DNA of 64,000 nucleotides from Nocardia exalbida NBRC 100660 (GTDB lineage: Bacteria; Actinomycetota; Actinomycetes; Mycobacteriales; Mycobacteriaceae), in contig NZ_BAFZ01000051.1 in NCBI RefSeq assembly GCF_000308575.1, positions 22,839-86,838 of the forward strand, in the 5' to 3' direction. The first letter of the stretch is position 1. Each line of letters begins with the position of its first letter. The notes beneath the pieces are model-generated. The model was not told where the DNA came from, made no database searches, and was given only the letters and a program-made list of their open reading frames with translations. This document shows positions 8,291-17,228 of this stretch, one piece after another. The position numbers and the translations under genes were made by a program.

Positions 8291-9154
8291 TTACGGTACC
8301 GCCCGCAGAGTTGGGGCCAATCTGGGGCCAGACTTGCCCCGCAGGTGCCGCGACAGCTGATTGCCGTCCTCCTGCAATGCCGCGATATCCGGGTGTAGGT
8401 ACCGCTGCGTGATCCTGGGATCAGTGTGCCCGGCGATCCGCTGAAGCCGATGCAGCGGAACCCCGGCATCCGCGAACCATGTCAGCCCGGTATGCCGGAG
8501 ATCGTGACGCCGCAGATGCTCATATCCGAGCTTCGTCACAACCTCGTCCCAATGGGTCGCATCCCGCAGCACTCCCGTTTGGATGCGACCTCCCCGAGGC
8601 CCGACGAACAGCCGAGCATCCAACAGCGCCTCTCGCCGCTGCTTCTCGCTCGCCTCCTGCGGGCCACGTTCAACGCGGGCGCGCGCCTCGTTGATCCGCC
8701 TGAGGATCAGCGGACGAATCTCCTCGATCAACGGAATCGGACGTGACCGCTTGCCCTTCGTGCCCTTGTCTTGCAATCCACCCGGCCCCGGCGTTGTCTG
8801 CCGCCGCAACGTCCACACCCACTGCTCGGTGTCGATATCCCGGACCCGGCAACCCGAAACCTCCCCGATCCGGGTCGCCGTGCAGGCCGCGAACATCACC
8901 ACATCGCCCCAGCCGCGAAATCGGCCGGCCGATGCTTCCGTGAGCGCCGTCGTCAACTGCTCGAGCGTGGCCCAATCCGGCAACGCCAACGCGCGCGGAT
9001 CGTCGAGCTCGTCCTCGCGCCGCGCCAGCTGCCGACGCCACCCGCTCACGTCGACCCGGTTGCGATCGATCACTTCGTCGCGCACGGCTTGATCCAGGAT
9101 CCGCGCCAGTGGATGCTGGCCGCGCCGCAAGCCACAGCCCGAAGCCGCCAGCAT
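8291..9154 (-). CDS. Tyrosine recombinase/integrase, N-terminally truncated
   Basis: 287 residues containing the complete catalytic domain: R95 (TATRIGE), H217 and R220 (RRHDLRHTGL), H243 (AGHTD) and nucleophile Y252 (QRYLHPD). What precedes it (ARILDQAVRDEVIDRN) is only the last part of the core-binding domain. Integrases of this actinomycete element type are usually about 370-400 residues, so about 90-110 N-terminal residues, including the arm-binding domain, are missing. The upstream sequence belongs to an unrelated fragment on the other strand, placing a deletion junction near 9150. It lies 45 bases from tRNA-Pro, its target. It is probably inactive because of the truncation. Confidence 0.88.
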   Translation of the reverse strand: MLAASGCGLRRGQHPLARILDQAVRDEVIDRNRVDVSGWRRQLARREDELDDPRALALPDWATLEQLTTALTEASAGRFRGWGDVVMFAACTATRIGEVSGCRVRDIDTEQWVWTLRRQTTPGPGGLQDKGTKGKRSRPIPLIEEIRPLILRRINEARARVERGPQEASEKQRREALLDARLFVGPRGGRIQTGVLRDATHWDEVVTKLGYEHLRRHDLRHTGLTWFADAGVPLHRLQRIAGHTDPRITQRYLHPDIAALQEDGNQLSRHLRGKSGPRLAPTLRAVP

Positions 9155-9576
9155 GGTGGCGCTCGGCGCAGCCCGCCGAGTTCTACCTACTCGCCGGCAG
9201 CCGCGACGAGTTCTGCCTGCCCTGTCGAACGGGCGACGGCGTACGGCCCTTTACCGCCACGACATTCATGCACCAAGCGGCCGACCTGTTCGTGCTTCCA
9301 CCCCGAGAACTCGGTTCCCGCTGCCGCCTCGACCCGAGCCGATTCCCTCCTGGTGGCCGCGCCGAGCGTCGCGCCACTCGTCTGCTGGACCGTGGCGGCC
9401 AATTGGTCTGGCACAAGCCGGGCTTCGCCCCGGCAGAGATGTGGGCGAAGTGGTGGTTGGTATTTGCTGACCGTGTCGCTGCGCCGGTCACCTGGGAGCC
9501 CGAGAATGCCCGCCATCCACTGCTCGTGCTAGGCCTGGTGGACGCCCGTCCCTGGTGGCGGCGTCTGCTCAGCTAG
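9109..9576 (+). pseudogene. Unidentified protein fragment
   Basis: The frame from about 9150 to the TAG at 9574-9576 has strong coding character (GC-rich third positions, EFYLLAGSRDEFCLPC, AEMWAKWWLVFADRVA, DARPWWRRLLS). Its 5' end collides with the truncated integrase on the opposite strand, so the N-terminus is probably lost. I do not recognise the family. The ATG at 9109 lies inside integrase DNA and is unlikely to be the native start. Confidence 0.45.
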
Positions 9577-10058
9577 CAGCGACGCCAGCTCGAGCAATGC
9601 GACGCCCATGCACGAGAGGGGACAATGCAGAAGGCCGAGCCGCCGACCGGCAGTGCCAGAGAACAAGCGCCAACCGGGCGTTGCGCTGCACAGCCGCAAC
9701 GGCCGAGGCGGCAGCGCGTATCACGGGGTCGTAGCCAGCCCAGGTGGGCAGGTAGCGGCCCCGTTTCGGTGCGGCCGAGATGATCGTGGACCCAGTGCCC
9801 GGTTCGTGGGCGTGCAGGGCGTTGAATCTCACGGCAACCGCCGCACGATGGGCAAGTCACAGCCGCTATGCGGGTTTGGCGGGTTGTGTAGTGCAGCAAC
9901 CCGCGCGGGCGACCGGTTGATTCATTGCTTTCAATGAGGCTCGGCAACGTCCATGCCGAAAATCAGCGAGCGCTTTCGCCACCACAGTTGCGGAGGCCGC
10001 AGGCAGCGCCCGCCGTGACGACGTCGCGTGGTCTGTCAAGGGGCGCAAATCTACCGCA
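9577..10058. other. Intergenic stretch
   Basis: No supportable gene. Frames on the minus strand are long only because of high GC. The weak site AAGGGG at 10037-10042 leads to the next gene. Confidence 0.4.
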
Positions 10059-11180
10059 ATGGCTTCGTGTACGTTATCGTCCGCAGCTGTGGAACCCGAG
10101 GCCGACCCGTTTGCCGGGATGACAAACGAACAGCGCAAGCGCATACAAGAACGCATCATGCTGGAGTTCGTCTACCACCCAGACCACTTCGCCGTGATCC
10201 AAGAGCAGGAGCGCCCCGACTTCGCGCTCGCTTTCCGCGATGACTCCAAATGCTTCGGTGTCGAGGTCACCCAGCTGTTTCCCAACGAGACATACGCGCG
10301 GCTTCACTCGATGCCCGGATACATGCAATCGCTATGGGACAAGACTCGATCGCCAATCAAGGAAGACGCGGCTGTACTTGACGTGACCGATGTAAGGGTC
10401 ACAGGCCCTGATGGAGTCGTCAAGTACGAGGCCATGCCTGTCATCATCACCAAGCCCCATACGCGCGCGGACTTCCACGCTGGATTGGCGAAGATCATCG
10501 AGCACAAGTCTGGGCTAGATTACGACTTCAGTGACTTTTCGCACATCAATCTCGTCGTCCTCGACTGGTTCCACGTGGATTTCAACGCGCAGAACTACTC
10601 GACGGACTTGCTCCTCAACAGCAGGGTCCGTTCTGCCTTGCGCGCCACGCCATTCCGCGAGGTCCACCTGCTCATCTATGACACCGGCCCCGACGGCAGG
10701 TCGGCCGAACCCGCGGCGGAGGAATCGGTATCGCCAACTCACCGGCGTCAGCCCATTCTCAAGCGGGTAGCACTAAAGAAACTCCTGCTTGTCGAGCAGT
10801 TCTGTTTGGCCTATCTGCTGATCACCGAGCGCATGGCAGGAACCGGCCGCGAGCAGGACGCTGCCTACATCAACGAACTCACCTGCGGCTTAGTGACCCG
10901 ATCCCTGGGGATCGGCACCGCCGTAATCCTGAGAGGCATTCCGCACGTCCGATTCGGCGCTGCTGCGATTGGACTGTCTGAAAGTGGCATTACATTGCTC
11001 GATGACGAAGACTGGCCCCTGACGAATGCCGAGCCCGCCGACATTGCTGAGCGCTTGCTACCTGAGCAGGAGACAGAGTTGAGAGAGAGCCTCGCACGGC
11101 TTGCATTTATGCCAGGTACCTCGATGGACACGCACGAACCACCTTCGCGAGCACGTCTCCTGCGGCATCCGCCCGACTAG
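10059..11180 (+). CDS. Uncharacterised protein with PD-(D/E)XK-like N-terminus
   Basis: 373 residues from ATG 10059. Residues 52-72 (RPDFALAF...FGVEVTQL) resemble the core strands of PD-(D/E)XK nucleases: D54, E69 and a polar residue after it, though the usual lysine is replaced (VEVTQ). A helical segment rich in conserved-looking aromatic residues follows (NLVVLDWFHVDF, LLLVEQFCLAYLLITERM). I know no named family for the whole protein. It lies at the head of a block of nuclease-like and ABC-3C genes, so a defence or DNA-processing role is the best guess. Confidence 0.6.
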   Translation: MASCTLSSAAVEPEADPFAGMTNEQRKRIQERIMLEFVYHPDHFAVIQEQERPDFALAFRDDSKCFGVEVTQLFPNETYARLHSMPGYMQSLWDKTRSPIKEDAAVLDVTDVRVTGPDGVVKYEAMPVIITKPHTRADFHAGLAKIIEHKSGLDYDFSDFSHINLVVLDWFHVDFNAQNYSTDLLLNSRVRSALRATPFREVHLLIYDTGPDGRSAEPAAEESVSPTHRRQPILKRVALKKLLLVEQFCLAYLLITERMAGTGREQDAAYINELTCGLVTRSLGIGTAVILRGIPHVRFGAAAIGLSESGITLLDDEDWPLTNAEPADIAERLLPEQETELRESLARLAFMPGTSMDTHEPPSRARLLRHPPD

Positions 11181-11235
11181 GAATGATCAGCGACCTTCCG
11201 CGTGCGAGGCGGGGAATAAGAGCCTAGTGCTGGAC

Positions 11236-11520
11236 TCAGCCTGGCACTGCGTTCGCGGTGGCCTCCATAGCGACCCCTGAACCGACAAGCGCAGTTGCGG
11301 ACAACACGGCCTTGAAGTTGCGAGAACTGATCATCCCCATCACCTTCCCTCCTGTGCGACCGACCCGAAATCGGGCCGCCAAACGCGGAACGAGGTAGAG
11401 CATCACAGCCAACGCGAACATAGGCAGTGCCAGAACCGGGCTAACCCGGCTCAATCCAGCTACGGCAGAGTCTATCTCATGGACCTTCAACTCATCCGGG
11501 TACCTCGTCGGTGTTGCCAC
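11236..11520 (-). CDS. Small single-span membrane protein
   Basis: 94 residues from GTG 11520, supported by a strong AGGAAGGAG site six bases upstream. One hydrophobic span is clear (VLALPMFALAVMLYLVP, about residues 29-45), followed by a basic stretch (RLAARFRVGRTGGK). A second, weaker hydrophobic segment lies near the C-terminus. No family is recognised. It is transcribed toward the preceding nuclease-like gene and shares the upstream region with the ABC-3C operon. Confidence 0.55.
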   Translation of the reverse strand: MATPTRYPDELKVHEIDSAVAGLSRVSPVLALPMFALAVMLYLVPRLAARFRVGRTGGKVMGMISSRNFKAVLSATALVGSGVAMEATANAVPG

Positions 11521-11888
11521 GCAGGACTCCTTCCTGGCCCTATCGAACCATGCTCAGAGCCCCTTCTAAGAAGCGGGGAACCTCAGTGCGCCTAACCGAC
11601 TAAGCCGCCGGAAAACCCGGCGGCCCTCTCGCGTATGCCATCGACATCGTGACGCACCTGATATCGCCACACGTCGGCGGACGGACGCAAACCCACCGTT
11701 CGGCGGAACACACGCAGATCTCTGACGGATCCACGCACGATCCCCGCAAGCGGCGCGGTGCACCGTGATCATGCCGTACAGGTTCCGATTTCATGGTGGT
11801 GATCGTCGGTAACGTGCTGTACTGATCAGTCGATGGGTTTGACGAACGGCACGCTCTCAGCCGAGCCGTCTGATTACTAACCAGGGGG
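11521..11888. other. Divergent promoter region
   Basis: The space between the small membrane protein (leftward) and the ABC-3C operon (rightward). It should hold both promoters. I see no clear palindrome. The GGGGG at 11883-11887 is the ribosome site for the operon. Confidence 0.4.
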
Positions 11889-12965
11889 ATGTGGTTGACG
11901 ATGTCGCAAGACACTGCCCTTGTGGCGGAATCATCAGCCGCGGGAGTGCCTGCTGGCGAGGCACGCATCAACTTCGCCGCGCATCAGGTACGTGCCAACG
12001 CGCATGGTGCCAGGCAGGACTTCGAGGAAATGATCGGCCAGCTGGTCCGAGCGGTCCGACCAGGAGTGGTGGTGCCCAGGGTGGTCGCGGCGAATCCTGG
12101 CGATTGGGGCATCGATGTCTTCGTCGGCGACCTCGGCGGCGCGGTGACGGTATGGCAGTCGAAGTACTTTTTCCCGGAAGTTACCAAAAGCCACCAAGCA
12201 AAGATCCGCGAATCCTTCGACTCGGTTGTCAAAAACGCCGCGAAGGAGGGCTTCACGCTGGCGCAGTGGATCCTGTGCGTCCCGTCGAGCATGGACGGTC
12301 CCACCACCAGTTGGTGGGACAGGTGGAAGAAGAAGCAGGAGCGCGAGTTCCAGATCGTGGTCGAGCTCTGGGATGAGACGGAGTTGCGTAGCTTGCTGAT
12401 CTCTCCTGATGCCGGGGCGGTGCGCAGGCATTACTACGAGCCAGTCCAGGCGGCACGGCCCGGAGCTGAGGTCGTTGGCCTTGCCGACGAGGACGCCGAC
12501 AGGTTGGAGACGGCGCTGTTCGTCCGCCAACTGCGGGAAGCTGGCCACGTTGAAGTCACGTCGTCCAAGCAACAGTTCTTCAACGCCGAACTCATGGCGC
12601 GGGAGGTAGTGGACAAGGGTGTCCCCGTCGAAGTCGCTGCGCTCGCATCGGCCGACGCCGTAGTGCACAGTCTGTGGGAGGACCACTTCAACGAGGCATG
12701 CCAAGCCCACGAAGACGCGCGTCTGCCTGGTTTGCACAAGTCGGTGATGGGCGAAATCCGGGCGCAGCACGCGACCCTGGGAGCTGGTCTCCCAGGCGGT
12801 CCTGTACACACCTGCGGATTGATGCACCGTGTGGTCGACAACCGCAGAGCAGGCTGGGTAAGGCACTGGCGTCAGGTCGCCGATGAACACGGGCGGGCCG
12901 ACGAGGCGCAACCACTCGATGACACCACCAGCGCGTCCAAACCATCTGCGACGGAGACGTCATGA
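11889..12965 (+). CDS. ABC-three-component system effector, PD-(D/E)XK-like
   Basis: 358 residues if begun at ATG 11889. In-frame TTG 11895 or ATG 11901 (MSQDTA) are alternatives, and the purine-rich site fits 11895 best. Residues 71-92 read GDWGID...VTVWQSKYF, a restriction-endonuclease-fold core with D76 and Q90-x-K92. The remainder is alpha-helical and unrecognised. Its stop overlaps the next start (ATGA), starting a three-gene coupled operon with a winged-helix middle component and a Rad50-like ATPase. In ABC-3C systems, predicted by comparative genomics to act in conflict or defence, this first position holds the effector. Here that would be a nuclease. Confidence 0.75.
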   Translation: MWLTMSQDTALVAESSAAGVPAGEARINFAAHQVRANAHGARQDFEEMIGQLVRAVRPGVVVPRVVAANPGDWGIDVFVGDLGGAVTVWQSKYFFPEVTKSHQAKIRESFDSVVKNAAKEGFTLAQWILCVPSSMDGPTTSWWDRWKKKQEREFQIVVELWDETELRSLLISPDAGAVRRHYYEPVQAARPGAEVVGLADEDADRLETALFVRQLREAGHVEVTSSKQQFFNAELMAREVVDKGVPVEVAALASADAVVHSLWEDHFNEACQAHEDARLPGLHKSVMGEIRAQHATLGAGLPGGPVHTCGLMHRVVDNRRAGWVRHWRQVADEHGRADEAQPLDDTTSASKPSATETS

Positions 12966-13618
12966 AGACACCTCATGTTCTCGCCGAAGATGCCAGAGAT
13001 CCCGCACCGGTGGTCGTGCCCGAGGACGACGTCGTCTTCCGTCTGGCGCAGTTGCTTCTCCTGCTCGCGGCGTTGCAGCGTCTGCGACAGCCTGGTATCT
13101 CGTTGGAACGGTTGGGCTGTTACGACTTTTTGGTCGCCAACCCTCTTCTCGTGCTCACCGATGAGGACGACGCCGACCGCAAGCGCCTGCTGATGGCTGG
13201 CTTCGATGGTCGCGCATTGAGCTACGCGAGTCCGGCGCACCGCTTCACCACACGCCGAGAACGTCTCCAGCATGATCTGGCGCTGCTCATCGCCTACGGT
13301 TTGGTCGCGCCCGCCGTTGACAAGAGCGTCCTATACCGGATCACTCCCGCCGGGCTGGACCTCGCAGGGAGGTTCACTGCCGTCTATGCGCGGTCCTACC
13401 GCTTGTCGGCGGACCTCCTCATCCGCAAGCTGGCCCGCTTGAGCGACAAGCGCCTCCGTGAAGCAATCCGTGCATGGACCACGGTAGGAGCCGACGGCCC
13501 GCGACCCGAGGCGCTCAACCTCCTCGACGCCGTCGATCTGTTGCAAGATCGCCGACCGATCGAGCCGTGGCTTGAGAGCACGGCAGCGTCGAACTCTGTC
13601 GACGGACAGGCCACATGA
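12962..13618 (+). CDS. ABC-three-component system middle component
   Basis: 218 residues, overlapping both neighbours by four bases (ATGA). Helices near residues 26-45 (FRLAQLLLLLAALQRLRQPG) and a winged-helix-like region (LERLGCYDFLVANP, then HDLALLIAYGLVAPAVDKSVLYRITPAGLDLA) match the layout of middle components that bridge effector and ATPase in ABC-3C operons. ITPAGLDLA is a typical wing-to-helix transition. It is cytoplasmic and has no enzyme motif. Confidence 0.72.
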   Translation: MKTPHVLAEDARDPAPVVVPEDDVVFRLAQLLLLLAALQRLRQPGISLERLGCYDFLVANPLLVLTDEDDADRKRLLMAGFDGRALSYASPAHRFTTRRERLQHDLALLIAYGLVAPAVDKSVLYRITPAGLDLAGRFTAVYARSYRLSADLLIRKLARLSDKRLREAIRAWTTVGADGPRPEALNLLDAVDLLQDRRPIEPWLESTAASNSVDGQAT

Positions 13619-15738
13619 GCACAACAGACGAGCCGGCAGAGACCGACTCCACCAAGCCCGTACCAGCAGAGGTCGATGCAGAGCCAACCTCCGGCACACG
13701 TCTGGGACAGGGCCAGAGGCAGGGCATCCGGGTGCTACGACTTCGCCTGAAAGGCATTGATCGGGACTACGAGGTCGACTTCCAGGACAAAGAAGTGGGC
13801 GGCCCGAAGTCCCTTTCAGTGATTGCTGGAGCGTTCAGTACGGGTAAGTCCTCCGTACTGGAGTTCATCGCCTATTGTCTTGGCGCCGGAAGTCACCCCC
13901 AGCACCCAGAAATCCTGCGCAAAGTCAGGTCTGCACTGCTGGAGGTAGAACTCGGCGGCCAGCCGCACGTCATCGAGCGCGCTGTGGGCGAAGCCTCGAC
14001 CGCTGCCTTCGTCCGGCCGGGACGTCTTGGCGAAATCGAAACCCCGCCGATGGAAAAGCGTGTGATCAAACCCGCTGGCGATCCACAGAGTCTTTCCAGC
14101 CTGCTGCTTTCCTACTGCGGCCTCGAGGGAGTAGAGCTGCGGGAAGCACCCACGCAGGCAGATTCCGATACCGACCCGCTCAGCATCCGAGACCTGCTGT
14201 GGCTGTGTTACATGCCCAACGAACGCCTCGATGACAAGAACCTCTTGTTCGAGAAAAGCGCTCACATGAAACGGTTCAAGCTACGTCAGGTTGTGGACGT
14301 GGTGTTCGGGGTTCACGACGACAAAGCCATCGAACTCGGTCGCCGCGTTAAGGAACTGGAAACGAGGCTGAGTCGCGCACGCAACGAGTACGACACGAAC
14401 CAGGCATTCCTCGATGAGCAAGAGCTCGGTACACGTATCCAACTCGAACTGACCCGCGACGAAGCCGAGAGGGCGTTCGCAGCAACGATTCGCGCGCTGA
14501 ACGAGCTGGACAGCCAGATCCGTGCCGCCTCCAGTTTCGCTACGGAGTTGCGTTCAAGGCACCGCGACGCCGCGCGCCGCGCCCAACAAGCCGCTGCCTT
14601 GCTCCGCGACCGCGAGACACAGCTGCGCAGGTTCATCCCCCTACGCGCTCAATACGCGGACGACATCACCAAACTCACGATGCTCGCCGAAGCGCGGATG
14701 CTCTTCGACCCCCTCCAGGTAAAGGTGTGTCCGGCGTGCCTGACCACTCTGCGGGAAGCGCCCCACATCGCCGACGGCCACTGCACGCTGTGCACCTCCG
14801 AGGTCACAATGCAGCAAACCGAACAAGTCGAACCGGACAACGCCCAAAACGGGAACACCCAGGCAGCCCCCACCAGCTCTGACCGTGCCATGACGGAGGC
14901 TAAGTTCGATGTCTCGTCGGAACTGAGGGCAACGAAGAGCCGTCTGGCGGAAATCACTAAATACGTCGAGGAACTCGACGCGGAGCTAGGTCGGCTGCGG
15001 ACCGCCGCCGAGGTAGCCGATACCGCCGAGGCCGAACTGGCGCGCGCAGTCGATGCGGCCACTAACAAGGCCGTCAGCCCGTTCCTCAGTCAACGCGATG
15101 ACCTGATGCGCCAGCAACAGGCCGCAGCCGCCAACCTTGAACGGGCACGAACCGCCATCAAGATGCTCGACAGCCTCGACCGCCGCGCCACGGCAGTCAC
15201 ACGACTCCAAACCGCCCTCAACGCCCTCCGCAGGGAGCTGGAACAAGCCACAGTGCAACCCGACCGAAACGACGTCATCCATCGCATCAGCGAACGGTAC
15301 GCGGGGATCCTTACCTCCTGGCGGTACCCCAAACTCGAACAAGCCTTCGTCGACAACAACCTCGTCCCCCACATGCGAGGTGCGAGCTACATCCACACCT
15401 CATCAGGTGCGCGGACCTTGATCTCTCTGGCCTGGATTTTGGCCATCTTCGAGATCGCCTGGGAGACCGGCAGCGCCCACCCCGGTTTCCTCATGATCGA
15501 CAGCCCCCAGAAGAACCTCGGCCAAGGCGGCGACCGTGACGCCGAGTTCGCCGACAGCGTCGCTGTTGCGGACTTCTACAAGCACCTCCACGACTGGCTG
15601 ACAGGGCCGGGCGAAGGCGCTCAAATCCTCGTGGTCGACAACGCCCCACCGACCTCAGCCGACGACGACGTAGTCGTCCGCTTCTCCCGACGAGCAGACC
15701 AGCCACCATACGGACTAATCGAAGACGAGGTGGCCTGA
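13615..15738 (+). CDS. ABC-three-component ATPase (Rad50/DUF3732-like)
   Basis: 707 residues. Walker A is GAFSTGKSS (72-80). A coiled coil of about 120 residues leads to a zinc hook, CPAC (372-375) and CTLC (390-393), and a second coiled coil runs back. The C-terminal lobe has the signature-like SSGARTLISLAW (near 596) and Walker B GFLMIDSPQKNLG with D629. This is the SMC/Rad50-like architecture of DUF3732 ATPases. It is the energy- or sensor-component of the operon, coupled to the middle component by ATGA. The zinc-hook coiled coil implies a dimer that could span DNA. Confidence 0.82.
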   Translation: MSTTDEPAETDSTKPVPAEVDAEPTSGTRLGQGQRQGIRVLRLRLKGIDRDYEVDFQDKEVGGPKSLSVIAGAFSTGKSSVLEFIAYCLGAGSHPQHPEILRKVRSALLEVELGGQPHVIERAVGEASTAAFVRPGRLGEIETPPMEKRVIKPAGDPQSLSSLLLSYCGLEGVELREAPTQADSDTDPLSIRDLLWLCYMPNERLDDKNLLFEKSAHMKRFKLRQVVDVVFGVHDDKAIELGRRVKELETRLSRARNEYDTNQAFLDEQELGTRIQLELTRDEAERAFAATIRALNELDSQIRAASSFATELRSRHRDAARRAQQAAALLRDRETQLRRFIPLRAQYADDITKLTMLAEARMLFDPLQVKVCPACLTTLREAPHIADGHCTLCTSEVTMQQTEQVEPDNAQNGNTQAAPTSSDRAMTEAKFDVSSELRATKSRLAEITKYVEELDAELGRLRTAAEVADTAEAELARAVDAATNKAVSPFLSQRDDLMRQQQAAAANLERARTAIKMLDSLDRRATAVTRLQTALNALRRELEQATVQPDRNDVIHRISERYAGILTSWRYPKLEQAFVDNNLVPHMRGASYIHTSSGARTLISLAWILAIFEIAWETGSAHPGFLMIDSPQKNLGQGGDRDAEFADSVAVADFYKHLHDWLTGPGEGAQILVVDNAPPTSADDDVVVRFSRRADQPPYGLIEDEVA

Positions 15739-16037
15739 GTCCCACGGGTGGTTCCATTTCGAGGATGTTCATGCAGGGTGAGCACGGGTGGGTCGACTCG
15801 CCCACGGACAGCCCGTCAATGAAAATGGACAGTGCCAACCGACACTCGCCACCAGGCCGTCCATGTGCAAGCCACCACCCGACAGGGCCGACCTCTCGTC
15901 TACACGTATGAGGTGTCGGCCCTTGGTGGCACACTCATCTGCACTAGCTATGCAAGGATGCTGTACGGACGGCCGGTGCTTGCCGCACAGCAGCCAGACC
16001 TATGAGGTCGCTGATAAATATCGCGATAAAGGAAATC

Positions 16038-16922
16038 ATGACCAAGCGTCCACGCAGCCACGAGATTGCTTCCCTTGCCGTAGCTGCGGTATCCAAAATG
16101 TGGATAGAGCAGGGCGCAGCAGTCGAGGAGATCAGGAATGATTACGGCGATGATTTGCTTATTCAGACATCATGGAAGGGCGAGATGGATGAGTCGCGAA
16201 TCTGGGTACAAGTAAAGGGGCACGATTACGTCACCCTCTCAAGCAAAACGCCCGCTCCCCGCTCCCTTCGAGTGAGTTCAGGTCACGCGTTCAGATGGGC
16301 AAACACCTCTGACCTCGTAGTGATTGCGCAGTGGGATGTCCACACCAATACCGGATGGTATACGCTACCTCAGTACTCTATCAGCTCGCACAGCCTACTT
16401 CAGTCCAGGCGGGAAAATATTAGCTTAAGGTTTCCCGCTGACCATATCCTCGATTCAGCGTCCGTACGGCGAATAATCTGGCAGTCAAGATTACGGAGTG
16501 CCAATCTCCTGGTATCGTCTTTGCGATTTGCGCACTTAAATAGTTTTGAATCCCCAACCAAAGAAAGTGCAGTTCATTTTCATAATGAAGCTGTAGCGGT
16601 TATCTTCATGCTGTGGCTGAAGTTGGGCGCTTCGTTTGACGACGACGGCCGTCCCTGTGGCGAGTTCCACGATCTGGTCTGCGATAGTTACGACAACCTT
16701 TGCGACCCAGACGATGAACTTCTCCGCGATCCACCAGAGAGGCTGGCTGGTGCAATAGCACTTTCACTACTTAAGAGATTGGATGATCTAGGTGAGATCC
16801 CCATTGAAGAAATCCTGCTGCTCGAAATGAGCGAGGTAATGATCGATATATACGAGGGGGCATACGCTAATACATCGGAGTGGGAGGACTATCTCCGGCA
16901 CAGGAAAGCTGTCAACTACTGA
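16038..16922 (+). CDS. DUF4365-like nuclease-fold protein
   Basis: 294 residues from ATG 16038, chosen because AAAGGAA ends four bases upstream; an ATG at 16002 has no such site. The N-terminal 65 residues (EIASLAVAAVSKMWIEQG, then DYGDDLLIQ, then RIWVQVKGHD) follow the DUF4365 pattern, with the D-x-(16-20)-Q-V-K core of PD-(D/E)XK-like folds. The C-terminal part is acidic and unrecognised. Base composition is clearly lower in GC than its neighbours (many ATT, TTG, AAA and GAT codons), indicating separate acquisition. It follows the ABC-3C operon but is not coupled to it. Confidence 0.62.
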   Translation: MTKRPRSHEIASLAVAAVSKMWIEQGAAVEEIRNDYGDDLLIQTSWKGEMDESRIWVQVKGHDYVTLSSKTPAPRSLRVSSGHAFRWANTSDLVVIAQWDVHTNTGWYTLPQYSISSHSLLQSRRENISLRFPADHILDSASVRRIIWQSRLRSANLLVSSLRFAHLNSFESPTKESAVHFHNEAVAVIFMLWLKLGASFDDDGRPCGEFHDLVCDSYDNLCDPDDELLRDPPERLAGAIALSLLKRLDDLGEIPIEEILLLEMSEVMIDIYEGAYANTSEWEDYLRHRKAVNY

Positions 16923-17228
16923 CTGCTGTCCTCCCAGCTCGAACTACATCGCGCGCGCCGCTAACACTGCCGCGACCTGGAACGGGGAAGCAACCTTAAA
17001 CTTGCCACGGTCGGACAGGGGCATTTCATCGGGCTTGGCTGACAGACGGGTTGCGGTGCAACGTCGCCGCAGACAACCGTCCGCTACCCGACGCCACCCC
17101 GGCGCGCGGGCGGTTGATGCCGGAGAATATCGATGGGCGAGCTAGCTATGACCGCAACACACCTCACCGGCGCGCGGTCGCTGGTAACGTCGATCAGCTG
17201 ACAATTTCGCAGAGCAAGGGGCTGATGC
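16923..17228. other. Intergenic stretch
   Basis: No gene seen. GC content rises again toward the middle. AAGGGGC at 17217-17223 is the ribosome site of the next gene. Confidence 0.4.
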
